A DNA stretch of 64,000 bases from RUG11783 sp964599695. Lineage in GTDB: Bacteria > Bacillota > Clostridia > Oscillospirales > Ruminococcaceae. The position numbers and the translations under genes are program-made. The stretch spans positions 1 to 64,000 of the forward strand of contig CAZRGP010000008.1 in NCBI GenBank assembly GCA_964599695.1, written 5' to 3'. Every line of letters starts with the position of its first letter. Positions within the stretch are counted from its first letter, which is position 1. Below are positions 42,822 to 52,529 of the stretch, one piece after another. The notes below the pieces were generated by a model that did not search any database, was not told where the DNA came from, and worked only from the letters and a program-made list of their open reading frames with translations.

Positions 42822-44639
42822 ATGGGCAAAGGATCCAAAGCTGTTCCGGATTGGGCAAATAAAACGGTTGTTTCAAAATATCTTTATAAAACAGTCCGGA
42901 TGCTGAAAAATGAAGGACTGAGTCAGACTCTCTTCGCGGTGCGTTATGTAACGGGCCGCTATTTTAAGTTAAAAAAAATTAAGAAAGAGTTTTATCTGAC
43001 GGATGAACTGCGCAAAGAACAGGAGAGCAAGGTGTTTTCCTTCATGCCTCTGATAAGTGTAATCGTTCCTGTATACAACACGGATTCTACTTTACTGACC
43101 GAAATGATACAGTCGGTTCTGGATCAATCCTATCAAAAGTGGGAGTTGTGTCTGGCCGATGGAAGTGATGATCAGCATGACTATGTGGGCGGGATCTGTC
43201 AGCGATATGCTTCACAGGATGCCCGTATCAAATACAGTAAACTCGAAAAGAACCTCGGTATTTCCGGAAACACCAACGCAGCCATCCTTATGTCAAACGG
43301 AGATTATATTGCTCTGTTGGATAATGATGATCTTCTTGCCCAGGGAGCGCTGTATGAGGTAGCACTGGCTATTAATGAAACGGGAGCTGATTTTCTTTAT
43401 TCGGATGAGGCTACCTTTAATGTAAAACCAAGCGACAGCGACAGTATGCATTTCAAGCCGGATTATTCTCCGGATTATCTCAGAGCGTTGAACTATATCT
43501 GCCACCTCTCTGTTATTGAGAGAAAACTGGCGGACAGGGTAGGTCTGTATGATCCTGCTTATGACGGGAGCCAGGACTATGACTTTACGCTCAGGGTGAC
43601 AGAGAACGCGAAGAAGATCCATCACATTTCCAAGCCTCTTTACTATTGGCGGATACATGCGGGATCTGTTGCGGACGATATCTCAGCAAAGCCGTATGCT
43701 TACGAAGCTGCTAAGAGGGCAGTCGAATCTCACCTGGAGCGGATCGGCCTGAAAGGAAAAGTGGAATATTCACGTGCTGTGCCTGCCATGAGAGTAATTT
43801 ATCAGATTGAAGCTCATCCGCTCGTTTCCATTATCATTCCTACCTGCGATCATTCGGACCTACTGAAACAATGTATAGATTCGATTTTTTCGCTTTCGAC
43901 TTATGACAATTACGAACTGATCATCTGTGAGAATAACAGTAAGGATCCCGAAACATTCAGGTATTACGATTCGATCAAGAATGACCCGAGAGTTCACATT
44001 GTCACCTATGAGGGCGGATTCAATTTCTCCCGTATCAATAATTTCGCAAGGCGGTATGCTAGCGGAGAACATCTTTTGTTCCTCAATAACGACATCAAGA
44101 TCATTACTCCTCAGTGGATCGAAGAGATGCTCATGTTTACCCAGCGCAATGATGTTGGGGCATGTGGTATCAAGTTGCTGTACCCTGACGACACTGTTCA
44201 GCACGGAGGTATCGCAATGGGAATATGCGGATGTGCTGCCAACCTGTGCCCCCTCTATCCACGTGAACATGAAGGATATATGAGCAGGCTGGCGGTAGCT
44301 TCTGATATGTCCGCCTGCACGGCTGCATGTTTGATGGTCAAGGCAAACAGTTTTGATGAAGTAGGCGGTTTTGATGAGGAACTGGCCGTCTCATTCAATG
44401 ATGTGGATCTATGTCTGAAACTTAGGGATAAAGGGCTGCTGGTGGTGTTTAACCCTGTTGCAGAAGCATATCACTATGAATCTAGAAGCAGGGGTTACGA
44501 CAAGAGCGGGGAAAAGAAAAAGCGTATGGAGCGTGAGAAACAGCTTCTTGCGCAAAAATGGCCCTCATACTATGAAGAGGGCGGGGATCCCTATTATAAC
44601 CGTAACTTTGGCAAGAACAGCATATCCTACGATGCCTGA
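42822..44639 (+). CDS. Double-domain GT2 glycosyltransferase
   Basis: A 605-aa cytosolic or membrane-bound transferase with two GT-A domains. After about 75 helical residues, the first runs from ISVIVPVYNTDSTLL to its LDNDD metal motif. The second runs from VSIIIPTCDHSDL to its FLNNDIK and GGFDEELAVSFNDVDLCLKL. This tandem layout is common in rhamnan and O-antigen chain enzymes of Firmicutes. ATG 42822 is preferred over an in-frame start at 42786 because GGAG lies 8 bases before it and a promoter -10 (TAAAAT, about 42794) falls between them. It is first in the glycan operon that runs to 54076. Confidence 0.88.
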   Translation: MGKGSKAVPDWANKTVVSKYLYKTVRMLKNEGLSQTLFAVRYVTGRYFKLKKIKKEFYLTDELRKEQESKVFSFMPLISVIVPVYNTDSTLLTEMIQSVLDQSYQKWELCLADGSDDQHDYVGGICQRYASQDARIKYSKLEKNLGISGNTNAAILMSNGDYIALLDNDDLLAQGALYEVALAINETGADFLYSDEATFNVKPSDSDSMHFKPDYSPDYLRALNYICHLSVIERKLADRVGLYDPAYDGSQDYDFTLRVTENAKKIHHISKPLYYWRIHAGSVADDISAKPYAYEAAKRAVESHLERIGLKGKVEYSRAVPAMRVIYQIEAHPLVSIIIPTCDHSDLLKQCIDSIFSLSTYDNYELIICENNSKDPETFRYYDSIKNDPRVHIVTYEGGFNFSRINNFARRYASGEHLLFLNNDIKIITPQWIEEMLMFTQRNDVGACGIKLLYPDDTVQHGGIAMGICGCAANLCPLYPREHEGYMSRLAVASDMSACTAACLMVKANSFDEVGGFDEELAVSFNDVDLCLKLRDKGLLVVFNPVAEAYHYESRSRGYDKSGEKKKRMEREKQLLAQKWPSYYEEGGDPYYNRNFGKNSISYDA

Positions 44640-44709
44640 CAACGTTGTTAAAATGTACAGGTTGATGTAAAATTGATTAGATAAGCTTTTATATTAGAGG
44701 AAATCTTTT

Positions 44710-46563
44710 ATGAATTCTCGTGAGGGTAACAATTTCTTCTCAAGGCACAGGAGACTGCTTCTTGTTCTTCTGGATGTCGCAGTAGTTTTGAGTGCATATC
44801 TTGGAACTTGGGCTCTCATTTCCGGTCGTGAATCACTGACAGAATATCGCAGTTTGCTGTTCTCGAGCTGCGTTCTGTTTGTGCTTTGCTTTGTTACGGT
44901 ATATGAGCTCATGGGTTTGTATGACAGCCTTTGGAATTATGCCGAGTTATATGAGTTTTTCCGCTGCGCGCTGGCTTCTGTCGTAGCCATTGGCGCTTTT
45001 CTTGTTATCACCCTTTTTATCTACAGAGAGAGAAGAGTTCCGATTTCGGTGTATATCATGTCTTCACTCTTCTCCGCTTCTCTGACCCTTTACACACGGC
45101 TTACTTATCGAATGATCAGAAATACGACGGTAAGAAAAGGGGATGAGAAAAGGCGTGTCATGCTCATCGGGGCAGGAAATGCTGCGTCCACGCTGATGCA
45201 TGAATTGTTCAGAGATCCGGACAACAATTACAACGTTATCTGCGCCGTCGATGATGATCCCAACAAACAGGGCAGGACAATGATGGGAGTCAAGATCATG
45301 GGGACGACGAACGACATCCCCGCGCTCGTGACTCAATGCGAGATAGACACATTGCTTCTGGCAATACCTTCAGCGGATGAAGTGGAAAAGCAGCGTATTT
45401 TGAAGATCTGCTCTCAGACTACCTGTAATATGAGAACACTTCCTGATATCTGCAAATTGATTTCAGACGGGAAAGAGCTTCTCGAAAGGGTAAGGGATGT
45501 TAAGATGGAAGACCTTCTCGGAAGAGAGGAGATCGACCTTCAGACAACACATGAACACCTTCAGGGGAAAGTCGTAATGGTGACCGGCGGAGGCGGATCG
45601 ATCGGATCTGTTATTTGCAATCAGGTAGCTGCCAGCAAACCCAAGAAACTCATCTTGGTGGAAATGTACGAGAACAGTGCATATGACGTTCAGCAGAAGC
45701 TGATCATGGAATATGGATCCAACTTGGATCTTGATGTTCGGATATGCTCGATTCGCGACAGCAGGAAAATGGATGCCCTAATTAATGAATGCAGGCCTGA
45801 GATCATCTTCCATGCAGCAGCGCATAAGCATGTTCCGCTCATGGAGACGAGTCCCGAGGAAGCTGTGAAGAATAATGTCTGCGGAACCTGGAACCTTGCC
45901 AGATCTGCGGATAAGTACGGCGTCGAATCCTTTGTCCTTATTTCGACCGACAAGGCCGTCAATCCGACCAGCATCATGGGAGCCACCAAAAGGATCTGCG
46001 AGATGATCATTCAGGCGATGAGCAAGACTAGCAAATCCAGATTTGTTGCCGTACGCTTTGGAAACGTACTTGGTTCTAATGGCTCAGTCATTCCGCTGTT
46101 TAAGGAGCAGATCACGAAAGGTGGTCCGGTTACCGTCACTCACCCTGATATCACAAGGTATTTTATGACCATCGATGAAGCGGTCAGCCTGGTGATTACA
46201 GCCCAGAAGATGGCAAAGGGCGGAGAAATATTTGTCCTTGATATGGGGGAGCAGGTAAAGATCCTTGACCTTGCCGAGAACCTTATCCGACTGGCTGGGT
46301 TCCTGCCGTACAAGGATATCCCGATTGTTTTTACCGGCCTCAGACCGGGTGAAAAGCTGTATGAGGAACTGCTTTTGTCCGAGGAAGGTGTAACTGAGAC
46401 TGAAAATAAAAAGATCTTTATCGGAAACCTGAAAGGTGTAGATAAAGAGGAATTGTTTGAGCAAATCGCGGAACTGAAAGCCCTGGCTTTCAGCAACGAT
46501 AGACAGAAGACAGTAGACAAGATTATTTCCATGGTTCCGACTTTTCGTTTTACATCAGATTAA
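44710..46563 (+). CDS. Membrane nucleotide-sugar 4,6-dehydratase (CapD/PglF/WbpM type)
   Basis: 617 aa. Four membrane helices (about 15-125) precede a first Rossmann-like domain with GAGNAAS (about 150) and a catalytic SDR domain starting at VTGGGGSIGS. STDKAVNPTSIMGATKR carries the active-site residues, and RFGNVLGSNGSVIPLF and TGLRPGEKLYEELL follow. The family dehydrates UDP-GlcNAc to a 4-keto-6-deoxy sugar. Here it probably feeds the aminotransferase next to it or the CapF/CapG pair downstream. AGAGG is 8 bases before the ATG. The 70-base gap before it has no terminator, so it continues the operon. Confidence 0.92.
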   Translation: MNSREGNNFFSRHRRLLLVLLDVAVVLSAYLGTWALISGRESLTEYRSLLFSSCVLFVLCFVTVYELMGLYDSLWNYAELYEFFRCALASVVAIGAFLVITLFIYRERRVPISVYIMSSLFSASLTLYTRLTYRMIRNTTVRKGDEKRRVMLIGAGNAASTLMHELFRDPDNNYNVICAVDDDPNKQGRTMMGVKIMGTTNDIPALVTQCEIDTLLLAIPSADEVEKQRILKICSQTTCNMRTLPDICKLISDGKELLERVRDVKMEDLLGREEIDLQTTHEHLQGKVVMVTGGGGSIGSVICNQVAASKPKKLILVEMYENSAYDVQQKLIMEYGSNLDLDVRICSIRDSRKMDALINECRPEIIFHAAAHKHVPLMETSPEEAVKNNVCGTWNLARSADKYGVESFVLISTDKAVNPTSIMGATKRICEMIIQAMSKTSKSRFVAVRFGNVLGSNGSVIPLFKEQITKGGPVTVTHPDITRYFMTIDEAVSLVITAQKMAKGGEIFVLDMGEQVKILDLAENLIRLAGFLPYKDIPIVFTGLRPGEKLYEELLLSEEGVTETENKKIFIGNLKGVDKEELFEQIAELKALAFSNDRQKTVDKIISMVPTFRFTSD

Positions 46564-46575
46564 TGAGGTGTTTTG

Positions 46576-47781
46576 ATGCAAGTGCCTTTTTCTCCTCCTG
46601 ATATCGGAGAACTTGAAATTCAATACGTTACGGAGGTCCTGCGGTCCGGGTGGATTACGACGGGACCCAAAACGAAAGAACTTGAAAAAAAACTGGCGGT
46701 ATATCTTGAAAAAGAGCGTGTGGCTTGCCTAAATTCGGCTACCGCTGCTATGGAACTTTCCCTGAGAATTATGGGGATCGGTCCCGGAGATGAAGTCATA
46801 ACATCCGCTTATACGTATACTGCATCCGCAAGCGTGATCGATCACGTAGGAGCTAAGATTGTTCTGGTAGATTGCCTGCCGGATAGTGTTCTTATCGACC
46901 CGGAAGCCGTACGGAATGCGATTACGGACAAGACAAAAGCTGTGATACCGGTGGATATTGCGGGTATTCCGGCGGATTATAACTCGATATACAAGGCGAT
47001 CGAAGACAGAAAAGAACTGTTCTGCCCGGCCAACGAAATACAGAAAGAACTTGGCAGAGTAGCGATTATTGCGGACTGTGCGCATTCACTTGGAGCAAGA
47101 TATCACGGCAGACCAGTTGCTGTTTCTGCTGATATCGCGTGTTTTTCCTTCCATGCTGTAAAGAACTTTACGACTGCTGAAGGCGGAGCCGCTGCCTTTG
47201 ATTCAATCGGGAATGTATCATCCGATGAGATGTACAGGCAGTTTATGTTGCTTTCGCTGCACGGACAGACGAAAGATGCACTTGCGAAAACACAGGTAGG
47301 CGCATGGGAATATGACATCGTTTCTCCCGCGTTTAAGTGTAATATGACCGATATCATGGCAGCGATCGGCCTTGCTCAGCTGGAAAGATATCCCGATATG
47401 CTTGAGCGACGCAGGGAACTGGTGGAGCTGTATGACAAAAATCTTGACCATACCGTTTTTGAAACGCTGCAGCATGAGACAGATGAGTATCTGAGCTCTA
47501 GACATATGTATTTCGTACGTGTTAACGGAGCGAATGCACAGCAGAGAAACGACATCATCAAAAAAATGGCGGAGAACGAAATCTCAGCCAATGTGCACTA
47601 TAAGCCGCTCCCAATGCTTACAGCATATAAGAATCTTGGCTTTAAGGTGGATAACTATCCCAATGCATACAGAAGGTTTGAGAATATGATCACGCTTCCT
47701 CTGTTCAGCAAGATGACTAATGAGCAATGTGTATATGTTGCTGAGCAGTTGTCGAGGGCGGCTGCGGAGGTCATGGGATGA
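46576..47781 (+). CDS. DegT/DnrJ/EryC1-type sugar aminotransferase
   Basis: A 401-aa pyridoxal-phosphate enzyme that aminates a keto group of a nucleotide sugar. The phosphate-binding CLNSATAAME, the cofactor aspartate region ADCAHSLGARY and the Schiff-base lysine K196 in FHAVKNFTTAEGG are present. The C-terminal HMYFVRV and NVHYKPLP match the family. It most likely acts on the 4-keto product of the preceding dehydratase, giving a 4-amino-4,6-dideoxy sugar. The open frame includes a TTG one codon upstream; ATG 46576 is preferred, GAGGTG being 5 bases before it. It overlaps the next gene by 4 bases (ATGA). Confidence 0.93.
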   Translation: MQVPFSPPDIGELEIQYVTEVLRSGWITTGPKTKELEKKLAVYLEKERVACLNSATAAMELSLRIMGIGPGDEVITSAYTYTASASVIDHVGAKIVLVDCLPDSVLIDPEAVRNAITDKTKAVIPVDIAGIPADYNSIYKAIEDRKELFCPANEIQKELGRVAIIADCAHSLGARYHGRPVAVSADIACFSFHAVKNFTTAEGGAAAFDSIGNVSSDEMYRQFMLLSLHGQTKDALAKTQVGAWEYDIVSPAFKCNMTDIMAAIGLAQLERYPDMLERRRELVELYDKNLDHTVFETLQHETDEYLSSRHMYFVRVNGANAQQRNDIIKKMAENEISANVHYKPLPMLTAYKNLGFKVDNYPNAYRRFENMITLPLFSKMTNEQCVYVAEQLSRAAAEVMG

Positions 47782-48467
47782 TCCCGAGACATTTCGACGA
47801 CCTTCCCGAGGCGTTGAGAAAAGAGCCGGTGAGGCCATATTTTGAGGCACTTAACAGACGACGGTTTTCTCTTTCCCTTAAAAGGGTGTTTGATGTTGTG
47901 GTGAGCTTTGTTCTCATCGTGCTTCTTTCTCCGCTCATGATCGTAATTGCTGCTGCAGTAAAATTCTCGTCCGAAGGACCCGTTTTTTACAGGCAGAAGA
48001 GGATCACGGCATTTGAAAGAGAGTTCCGTATCTTTAAGTTCCGGTCCATGGTTTCGAATGCCGATAAGATAGGACCCCTGGTTACTACCGGAGATGATCC
48101 CAGAATAACTGCTGTCGGTCATTTTATACGCAAGACACATATTGATGAGATACCCCAGCTCTTTAACGTGCTTGCAGGAGATATGTCCTTTGTCGGTACC
48201 CGGCCGGAAGTCAGAAAATATGTCGACTTTTACACTGACGAGATGCGTGCTACATTGCTGCTGCCTGCGGGGATCACATCTGAAGCGAGCATCCGTTTCA
48301 GGGATGAAGCAGAACAAATCCCGGAAGGAATGGATGCAGATGAAGTCTATGTGAATTCGATACTTCCTCAAAAGATGGAAGTAAACCTTGAATATCTCAG
48401 GACATTTTCCTTAATAAAGGATATTCGTATTCTTTTTGATACGTTTTTATTATTTTTCAGGAGATAG
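47778..48467 (+). CDS. Initiating phosphoglycosyl transferase (sugar transferase, PglC/WcaJ type)
   Basis: A 229-aa monotopic enzyme that moves a sugar phosphate from UDP-sugar to undecaprenyl phosphate, the first membrane step of glycan assembly. The basic N-terminal part leads to the re-entrant hydrophobic helix LKRVFDVVVSFVLIVLLSP (about 34-55). Then come KRITAFEREFRIFKFRSM, the DE pair in THIDEIPQLFNVLAGDMS, and FVGTRPE. It has a short N-terminal arm and none of the extra membrane helices seen in WbaP-type enzymes. Start overlaps the aminotransferase stop. Its presence marks the operon as lipid-linked glycan assembly. Confidence 0.93.
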   Translation: MIPRHFDDLPEALRKEPVRPYFEALNRRRFSLSLKRVFDVVVSFVLIVLLSPLMIVIAAAVKFSSEGPVFYRQKRITAFEREFRIFKFRSMVSNADKIGPLVTTGDDPRITAVGHFIRKTHIDEIPQLFNVLAGDMSFVGTRPEVRKYVDFYTDEMRATLLLPAGITSEASIRFRDEAEQIPEGMDADEVYVNSILPQKMEVNLEYLRTFSLIKDIRILFDTFLLFFRR

Positions 48468-48470
48468 ATG

Positions 48471-49034
48471 ATGGGACGATTCTTTTTCCACGAGACAGAG
48501 ATAAAAGACATGTTTGTAGTGGATGTCGAGGTCTTCGGGGACCAGCGCGGGTACTTCATGGAAACATACAACCAGAAAGCATTTCATGATGCCGGATATG
48601 ATTATGTCTTTGTTCAGGACAATCAGTCCAAATCACGGAAAGGTGTTCTCAGGGGGCTGCACATGCAGGTGAATAATCCGCAGGGCAAACTTGTGAGATG
48701 CATCAGAGGTGAAGTATTCGATGTTGGCGTTGATCTGAGAAAGGGAAGTCCCACTTTTGGAAAATGGCATGGTGAATTCCTTTCCGAGGAGAACAAACGT
48801 CAGTTGTTTATCCCGGAAGGGTTTGCGCACGGGTTCCTGGTGATCTCGGATGAAGCGGAATTCTGCTATAAATGTACCCGTCTTTATGACCCGAATGATG
48901 AATTGGGCATCAGATTTGATGATAAGGATATTGATGTAAAATGGCCGGAAATCGACTGTGAATATACTCTTTCTGGGAAAGACCTGAAGCAGCCGAGTTT
49001 TCGTGAAGTGGTAGAAAGACTGAATTTGAGGTGA
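48471..49034 (+). CDS. rfbC: dTDP-4-dehydrorhamnose 3,5-epimerase-like protein
   Basis: A 187-aa RmlC-type cupin epimerase. It shows DQRGYFMETYNQKAF, the active-site His region VLRGLHMQV, VDLRKGSPTFGKW, the PEGFAHGFLV loop and the aspartate-bearing NDELGIRFDDKDI. The usual rmlA, rmlB and rmlD partners are not in the window, so it may work with genes elsewhere or accept another 4-keto sugar made in this operon. Two adjacent ATGs (48468 and 48471) follow AGGAG; the second has the better 7-base spacing. Confidence 0.9.
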   Translation: MGRFFFHETEIKDMFVVDVEVFGDQRGYFMETYNQKAFHDAGYDYVFVQDNQSKSRKGVLRGLHMQVNNPQGKLVRCIRGEVFDVGVDLRKGSPTFGKWHGEFLSEENKRQLFIPEGFAHGFLVISDEAEFCYKCTRLYDPNDELGIRFDDKDIDVKWPEIDCEYTLSGKDLKQPSFREVVERLNLR

Positions 49035-49038
49035 TCAA

Positions 49039-50145
49039 TTGAAGATATTGGTAACCGGTGCGAAAGGATTCGTAGGAAAGAACCTTATAAAGAACATAGA
49101 GGTAAGAACGGATTATGAGGTTTTTCCCTTTGATCTGGACTGCACAGAAGAACAGTTGACCGAATGGACAAAAGCGTGCGACTTTGTAGTTCACCTTGCA
49201 GGTATAAATCGTCCAAAGACGGAAGATGAGTTCACGAAGGGAAATACCGATTTTACACTTCATCTTCTTGAGAAACTGAAGGATAATCCGGTCCCCGTGG
49301 CAATGACGTCATCGATACAGGCTGTTCTGGATAATCCTTATGGACTCAGCAAATTAGGCGCTGAAAACCACTTATTTGATTATTCGGAAAAATACGGTGT
49401 CCCTGTTTACATTTGGAGGATGCCGAACATATTCGGTAAATGGTGCAGGCCCAATTATAACAGCGCTGTAGCTACGTTTTGCAACAATATAGCAAGGGAT
49501 GAAGAGGTTTATATTTCTGATCCCGCCCGTATGATGACCCTGATCTACATCGATGATGTAGTAAGTTTGATCTTGAAATCGATCAAAGGGGAAATCAGAC
49601 CTTTGGAGGACGGGTTTTGTGAACCGAAACCGGTCTATCAGATCACTCTCGGTCAGATCGTATCCACATTAAGGGAGTTTCATGACTGTAAGGACAGTCT
49701 TCTCCTGAACGATCTGACAGGGGTACGTAAATGCTTGTATTCCACATATCTCAGCTATCTTCCGGAGAATGCTTTCTCGTACAAGTTAATTGACCACACC
49801 GATGCGCGTGGTGCTTTTTCCGAGTTTTTTAAGAACGCAGGAATCGGCCAGTTTTCCGTTTCCACCACAGTCCCGGGCATTACACGGGGCAATCACTGGC
49901 ACAATACCAAGGTTGAAAAGTTTCTCGTTGTAGCAGGAGAAGCGGATCTGTGTTTCAGAAAGCTGGGAACGAAGGATGTAATTCGGTATCACGTTACCGC
50001 AGATGTGCCTGAGATCGTGGATATCCCAGTAGGTTACACGCATAACATCACGAATACTTCCAAAACGGAAACGTTGGTTACGTTGATCTGGGCGAATGAG
50101 ATCTTTGATCCGGAGAATCCGGATACATATTACGAAGAGGTGTAG
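49039..50145 (+). CDS. capF: CapF-like bifunctional reductase/epimerase of UDP-L-FucNAc synthesis
   Basis: 368 aa. The N-terminal SDR domain has TGAKGFVGKN, a TSSIQ serine region and the YGLSK pair, followed by WRMPNIFGKWCRPNYNS. From about residue 245 a cupin domain begins, with NHWHNTKVEKFLVV metal ligands. This SDR-cupin fusion is specific to CapF/FnlB, which converts the 4-keto-hexulose intermediate to UDP-6-deoxy-L-talosamine. It starts with TTG at 49039, GAGGTGATCAA being just upstream, 4 bases after the rfbC stop. With capG next, it argues that the glycan contains N-acetyl-L-fucosamine. Confidence 0.9.
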   Translation: MKILVTGAKGFVGKNLIKNIEVRTDYEVFPFDLDCTEEQLTEWTKACDFVVHLAGINRPKTEDEFTKGNTDFTLHLLEKLKDNPVPVAMTSSIQAVLDNPYGLSKLGAENHLFDYSEKYGVPVYIWRMPNIFGKWCRPNYNSAVATFCNNIARDEEVYISDPARMMTLIYIDDVVSLILKSIKGEIRPLEDGFCEPKPVYQITLGQIVSTLREFHDCKDSLLLNDLTGVRKCLYSTYLSYLPENAFSYKLIDHTDARGAFSEFFKNAGIGQFSVSTTVPGITRGNHWHNTKVEKFLVVAGEADLCFRKLGTKDVIRYHVTADVPEIVDIPVGYTHNITNTSKTETLVTLIWANEIFDPENPDTYYEEV

Positions 50146-50149
50146 GCAG

Positions 50150-51286
50150 ATGAGTGCTCCATCCAAATTGAAAGTCATGACCGTGGTTGGTACGAGGCCG
50201 GAGATTATCCGCCTCTCCGAGGTTATAAAAGCATGTGACCGGTATTTTACGCATATTCTTGTCCATACGGGTCAGAATTATGACTATACATTAAATCAGA
50301 TTTTTTTTGAGGATCTTGGTGTTCCGGAACCAGATTATTATCTGGATGCTGTAGGTAAAGATCTTGGAGAGACGATGGGGAACATCATAGCCAAAAGCTA
50401 TGATGTTATTGCCAAGGAAAAACCGGATGCGCTTCTTATCCTTGGTGATACGAATTCAGCGCTTGCTGCAATTCCTGCCAAGCGGCTGAAGGTACCGATC
50501 TTTCATATGGAGGCAGGAAACCGCTGCTTTGATGAAAACGTTCCCGAGGAGACGAACCGTAGGATCGTCGACCATATCAGTGATATCAACCTTCCGTATA
50601 CCGAACATAGCAGAAGATATCTCCTGTCCGAAGGTATAAAAAAAGAAAGAATCTATGTCACCGGTTCACCGATGAAAGAGGTTCTCTCTAAAAATATGGA
50701 CAAAATTGAGAACAGCGATGTTCTCAATGAGCTTGGTCTTGAGCCTGGGAAATATATCCTCGTTTCTGCGCACAGAGAAGAGAATGTTGATATAGAGGAT
50801 CACTTTTATTCTCTTATGAACGCGATCAATGAAGTTGCCGATACTTATGGTATGCCAGTGATCTATTCCACTCATCCGAGAAGTTTAAAGAGGATAACCG
50901 ATCGCGGGTTCAAATTCCGTGACAATGTTACAAATTCCAAGCCGTTTGGTTTCTTTGATTACAACAAACTTCAGAAAAATGCATATTGCGTCTTGTCTGA
51001 CTCAGGGACATTGTCAGAGGAGAGTTCTATGCTGAAGTTTCCGGGTGTCCTGATCCGTACATCCACTGAGAGACCGGAAGTCATCGATAAGGGCTCCATT
51101 GTGATCGGAGGTATCGACACCGACAACATTCTTTCTGCACTTAGGCTTAGTGTAGCCATGTTTGAAGCAAAAGAGACGGTTGCAGAGGTGCCGGATTACC
51201 AGGATGACAATGTCTCCGTTAAGGTCGTTAAGATCATCGAGAGTTACACAAAAATCATCAATAAACTTGTATGGGATAAAAAATAA
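50150..51286 (+). CDS. capG: UDP-N-acetylglucosamine 2-epimerase family protein (CapG/FnlC-like)
   Basis: 378 aa, GT-B-like fold of WecB-type epimerases. Motifs: VMTVVGTRPEIIRLSEVI, HTGQNYD, ILGDTNSALAAI, HMEAGNRCFDENVPEE-like, SAHREENVD, SDSGTLSEES and RTSTERPEVID. The AGNRCFDENVPEETNR form and position directly after capF favour CapG/FnlC, which makes UDP-L-FucNAc, over WecB. ATG 50150 is chosen over 50096 because GAGGTG lies 7-12 bases upstream and the longer form would overlap capF by 50 bases. Confidence 0.9.
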   Translation: MSAPSKLKVMTVVGTRPEIIRLSEVIKACDRYFTHILVHTGQNYDYTLNQIFFEDLGVPEPDYYLDAVGKDLGETMGNIIAKSYDVIAKEKPDALLILGDTNSALAAIPAKRLKVPIFHMEAGNRCFDENVPEETNRRIVDHISDINLPYTEHSRRYLLSEGIKKERIYVTGSPMKEVLSKNMDKIENSDVLNELGLEPGKYILVSAHREENVDIEDHFYSLMNAINEVADTYGMPVIYSTHPRSLKRITDRGFKFRDNVTNSKPFGFFDYNKLQKNAYCVLSDSGTLSEESSMLKFPGVLIRTSTERPEVIDKGSIVIGGIDTDNILSALRLSVAMFEAKETVAEVPDYQDDNVSVKVVKIIESYTKIINKLVWDKK

Positions 51287-51292
51287 GATCGG

Positions 51293-52528
51293 ATGAAGAT
51301 TCTTGTTGTATCACAGTACTATTGGCCGGAGGTTTTCCGTATCACCGATATTTGTGCAGGATTGATAGAGCGCGGACATGAGGTGGACGTTTTAACCTCG
51401 CTGCCCAACGTTCCTCAGGGCAGATTCTATGAGGGTTATGATTGGTTTCACCGCGGTGACAAAGAGCACGACGGTGTAAGGATCGACCGGGTGGGCGTGT
51501 TCGAGAGGACAAAGTCAAATAAGGTCATGTGGGCGCTGAATTGTGCCAGTTTTGCTATAAACAGCCTTTTTCATCTTCCGAAATACAGGGGAAAGCATTA
51601 TGATGCGGTGTTTGTTTTCAACAATTCACCGGTGACGGTTATCCTTCCAGCTATGGTGATCTCGGCATTGAAGAAGATCCCGAATCTGATATACATCCTG
51701 GATATATGGCCTGAATCCCTTTATTCATTGTTGGGGATTTCTCATATCAACAAGTCCAGTCTGTTTTATAAGTTCAGCAGTGCTTTTTGCAAATGGCTCT
51801 ATCGTTCCGGGGATACTCTTCTGATCAGTTCCAAAGGCTTTGAGGAGAAACTGAAAAAGGAGATGGGGCTTTCTGCGAGGATTACATATTTTCCTAATTA
51901 CGCAGAAAACATTGATAGCGATAAAGATTTTTATATCAGCAGATGCGAACTTGGTTATACGGATGATGACTTTATTATCGGTTTCGCCGGCGGTATGGGA
52001 CCTGCTCAGGGTATTGATCTTGCAATCGATGCCATTGAAAGAATACCGGACAATAAAAACATAAGACTTCTCCTCATGGGAGACGGAACTGAACTAAACA
52101 AATTGCGGGACCATGTAAAGGCGAATGGCCTTACAGATCGCGTCACGTTTTTGGGATGGGTTCCGCTGAACCGGTTGCCGGAGTATATGGGGATCTGTGA
52201 TGTGATGATGATGTGTCTCAAGGACAATGAGGTCCTCAATATTACAGTACCTGCCAAATTACAGACATATATGTCATGCAGCAAGCCGGTGCTGGCGTTT
52301 ATGAATGGTGCCGGTGCTGAAGTAGTTGAAGAGGCAAAGTGTGGTGTCGCAGTTCCTGCTGAGAATGTTGAGGCTCTTTCAGATGCTTATGTTTATTTAA
52401 GTTCTCTTCCTAGGGAAGAACTGCAGCGGCTTGGGAATAATGGCAAGGCTTTCTGCGGGACTACATTTGAGAGAGAACACGTTCTTGATATTTTAGACAA
52501 GGAAATTCATTTAGTTACAGGAAAATAA
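51293..52528 (+). CDS. GT4 glycosyltransferase (WbuB-like)
   Basis: A 411-aa GT-B transferase. The N-terminal SQYYWPEVFRITDI and LTSLPNVPQGR, and the C-terminal GMGPAQGIDLAIDA, MGDGTE and ITVPAKLQTYMSCSKPVLA, fit the WbuB group, which adds L-FucNAc in E. coli-type O antigens. With capF and capG immediately upstream, L-FucNAc transfer to the lipid-linked primer is the most likely role (inference). It begins 6 bases after capG with only a weak ribosome binding site, so it is probably translationally coupled. Confidence 0.88.
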   Translation: MKILVVSQYYWPEVFRITDICAGLIERGHEVDVLTSLPNVPQGRFYEGYDWFHRGDKEHDGVRIDRVGVFERTKSNKVMWALNCASFAINSLFHLPKYRGKHYDAVFVFNNSPVTVILPAMVISALKKIPNLIYILDIWPESLYSLLGISHINKSSLFYKFSSAFCKWLYRSGDTLLISSKGFEEKLKKEMGLSARITYFPNYAENIDSDKDFYISRCELGYTDDDFIIGFAGGMGPAQGIDLAIDAIERIPDNKNIRLLLMGDGTELNKLRDHVKANGLTDRVTFLGWVPLNRLPEYMGICDVMMMCLKDNEVLNITVPAKLQTYMSCSKPVLAFMNGAGAEVVEEAKCGVAVPAENVEALSDAYVYLSSLPREELQRLGNNGKAFCGTTFEREHVLDILDKEIHLVTGK

Positions 52529-52529
52529 T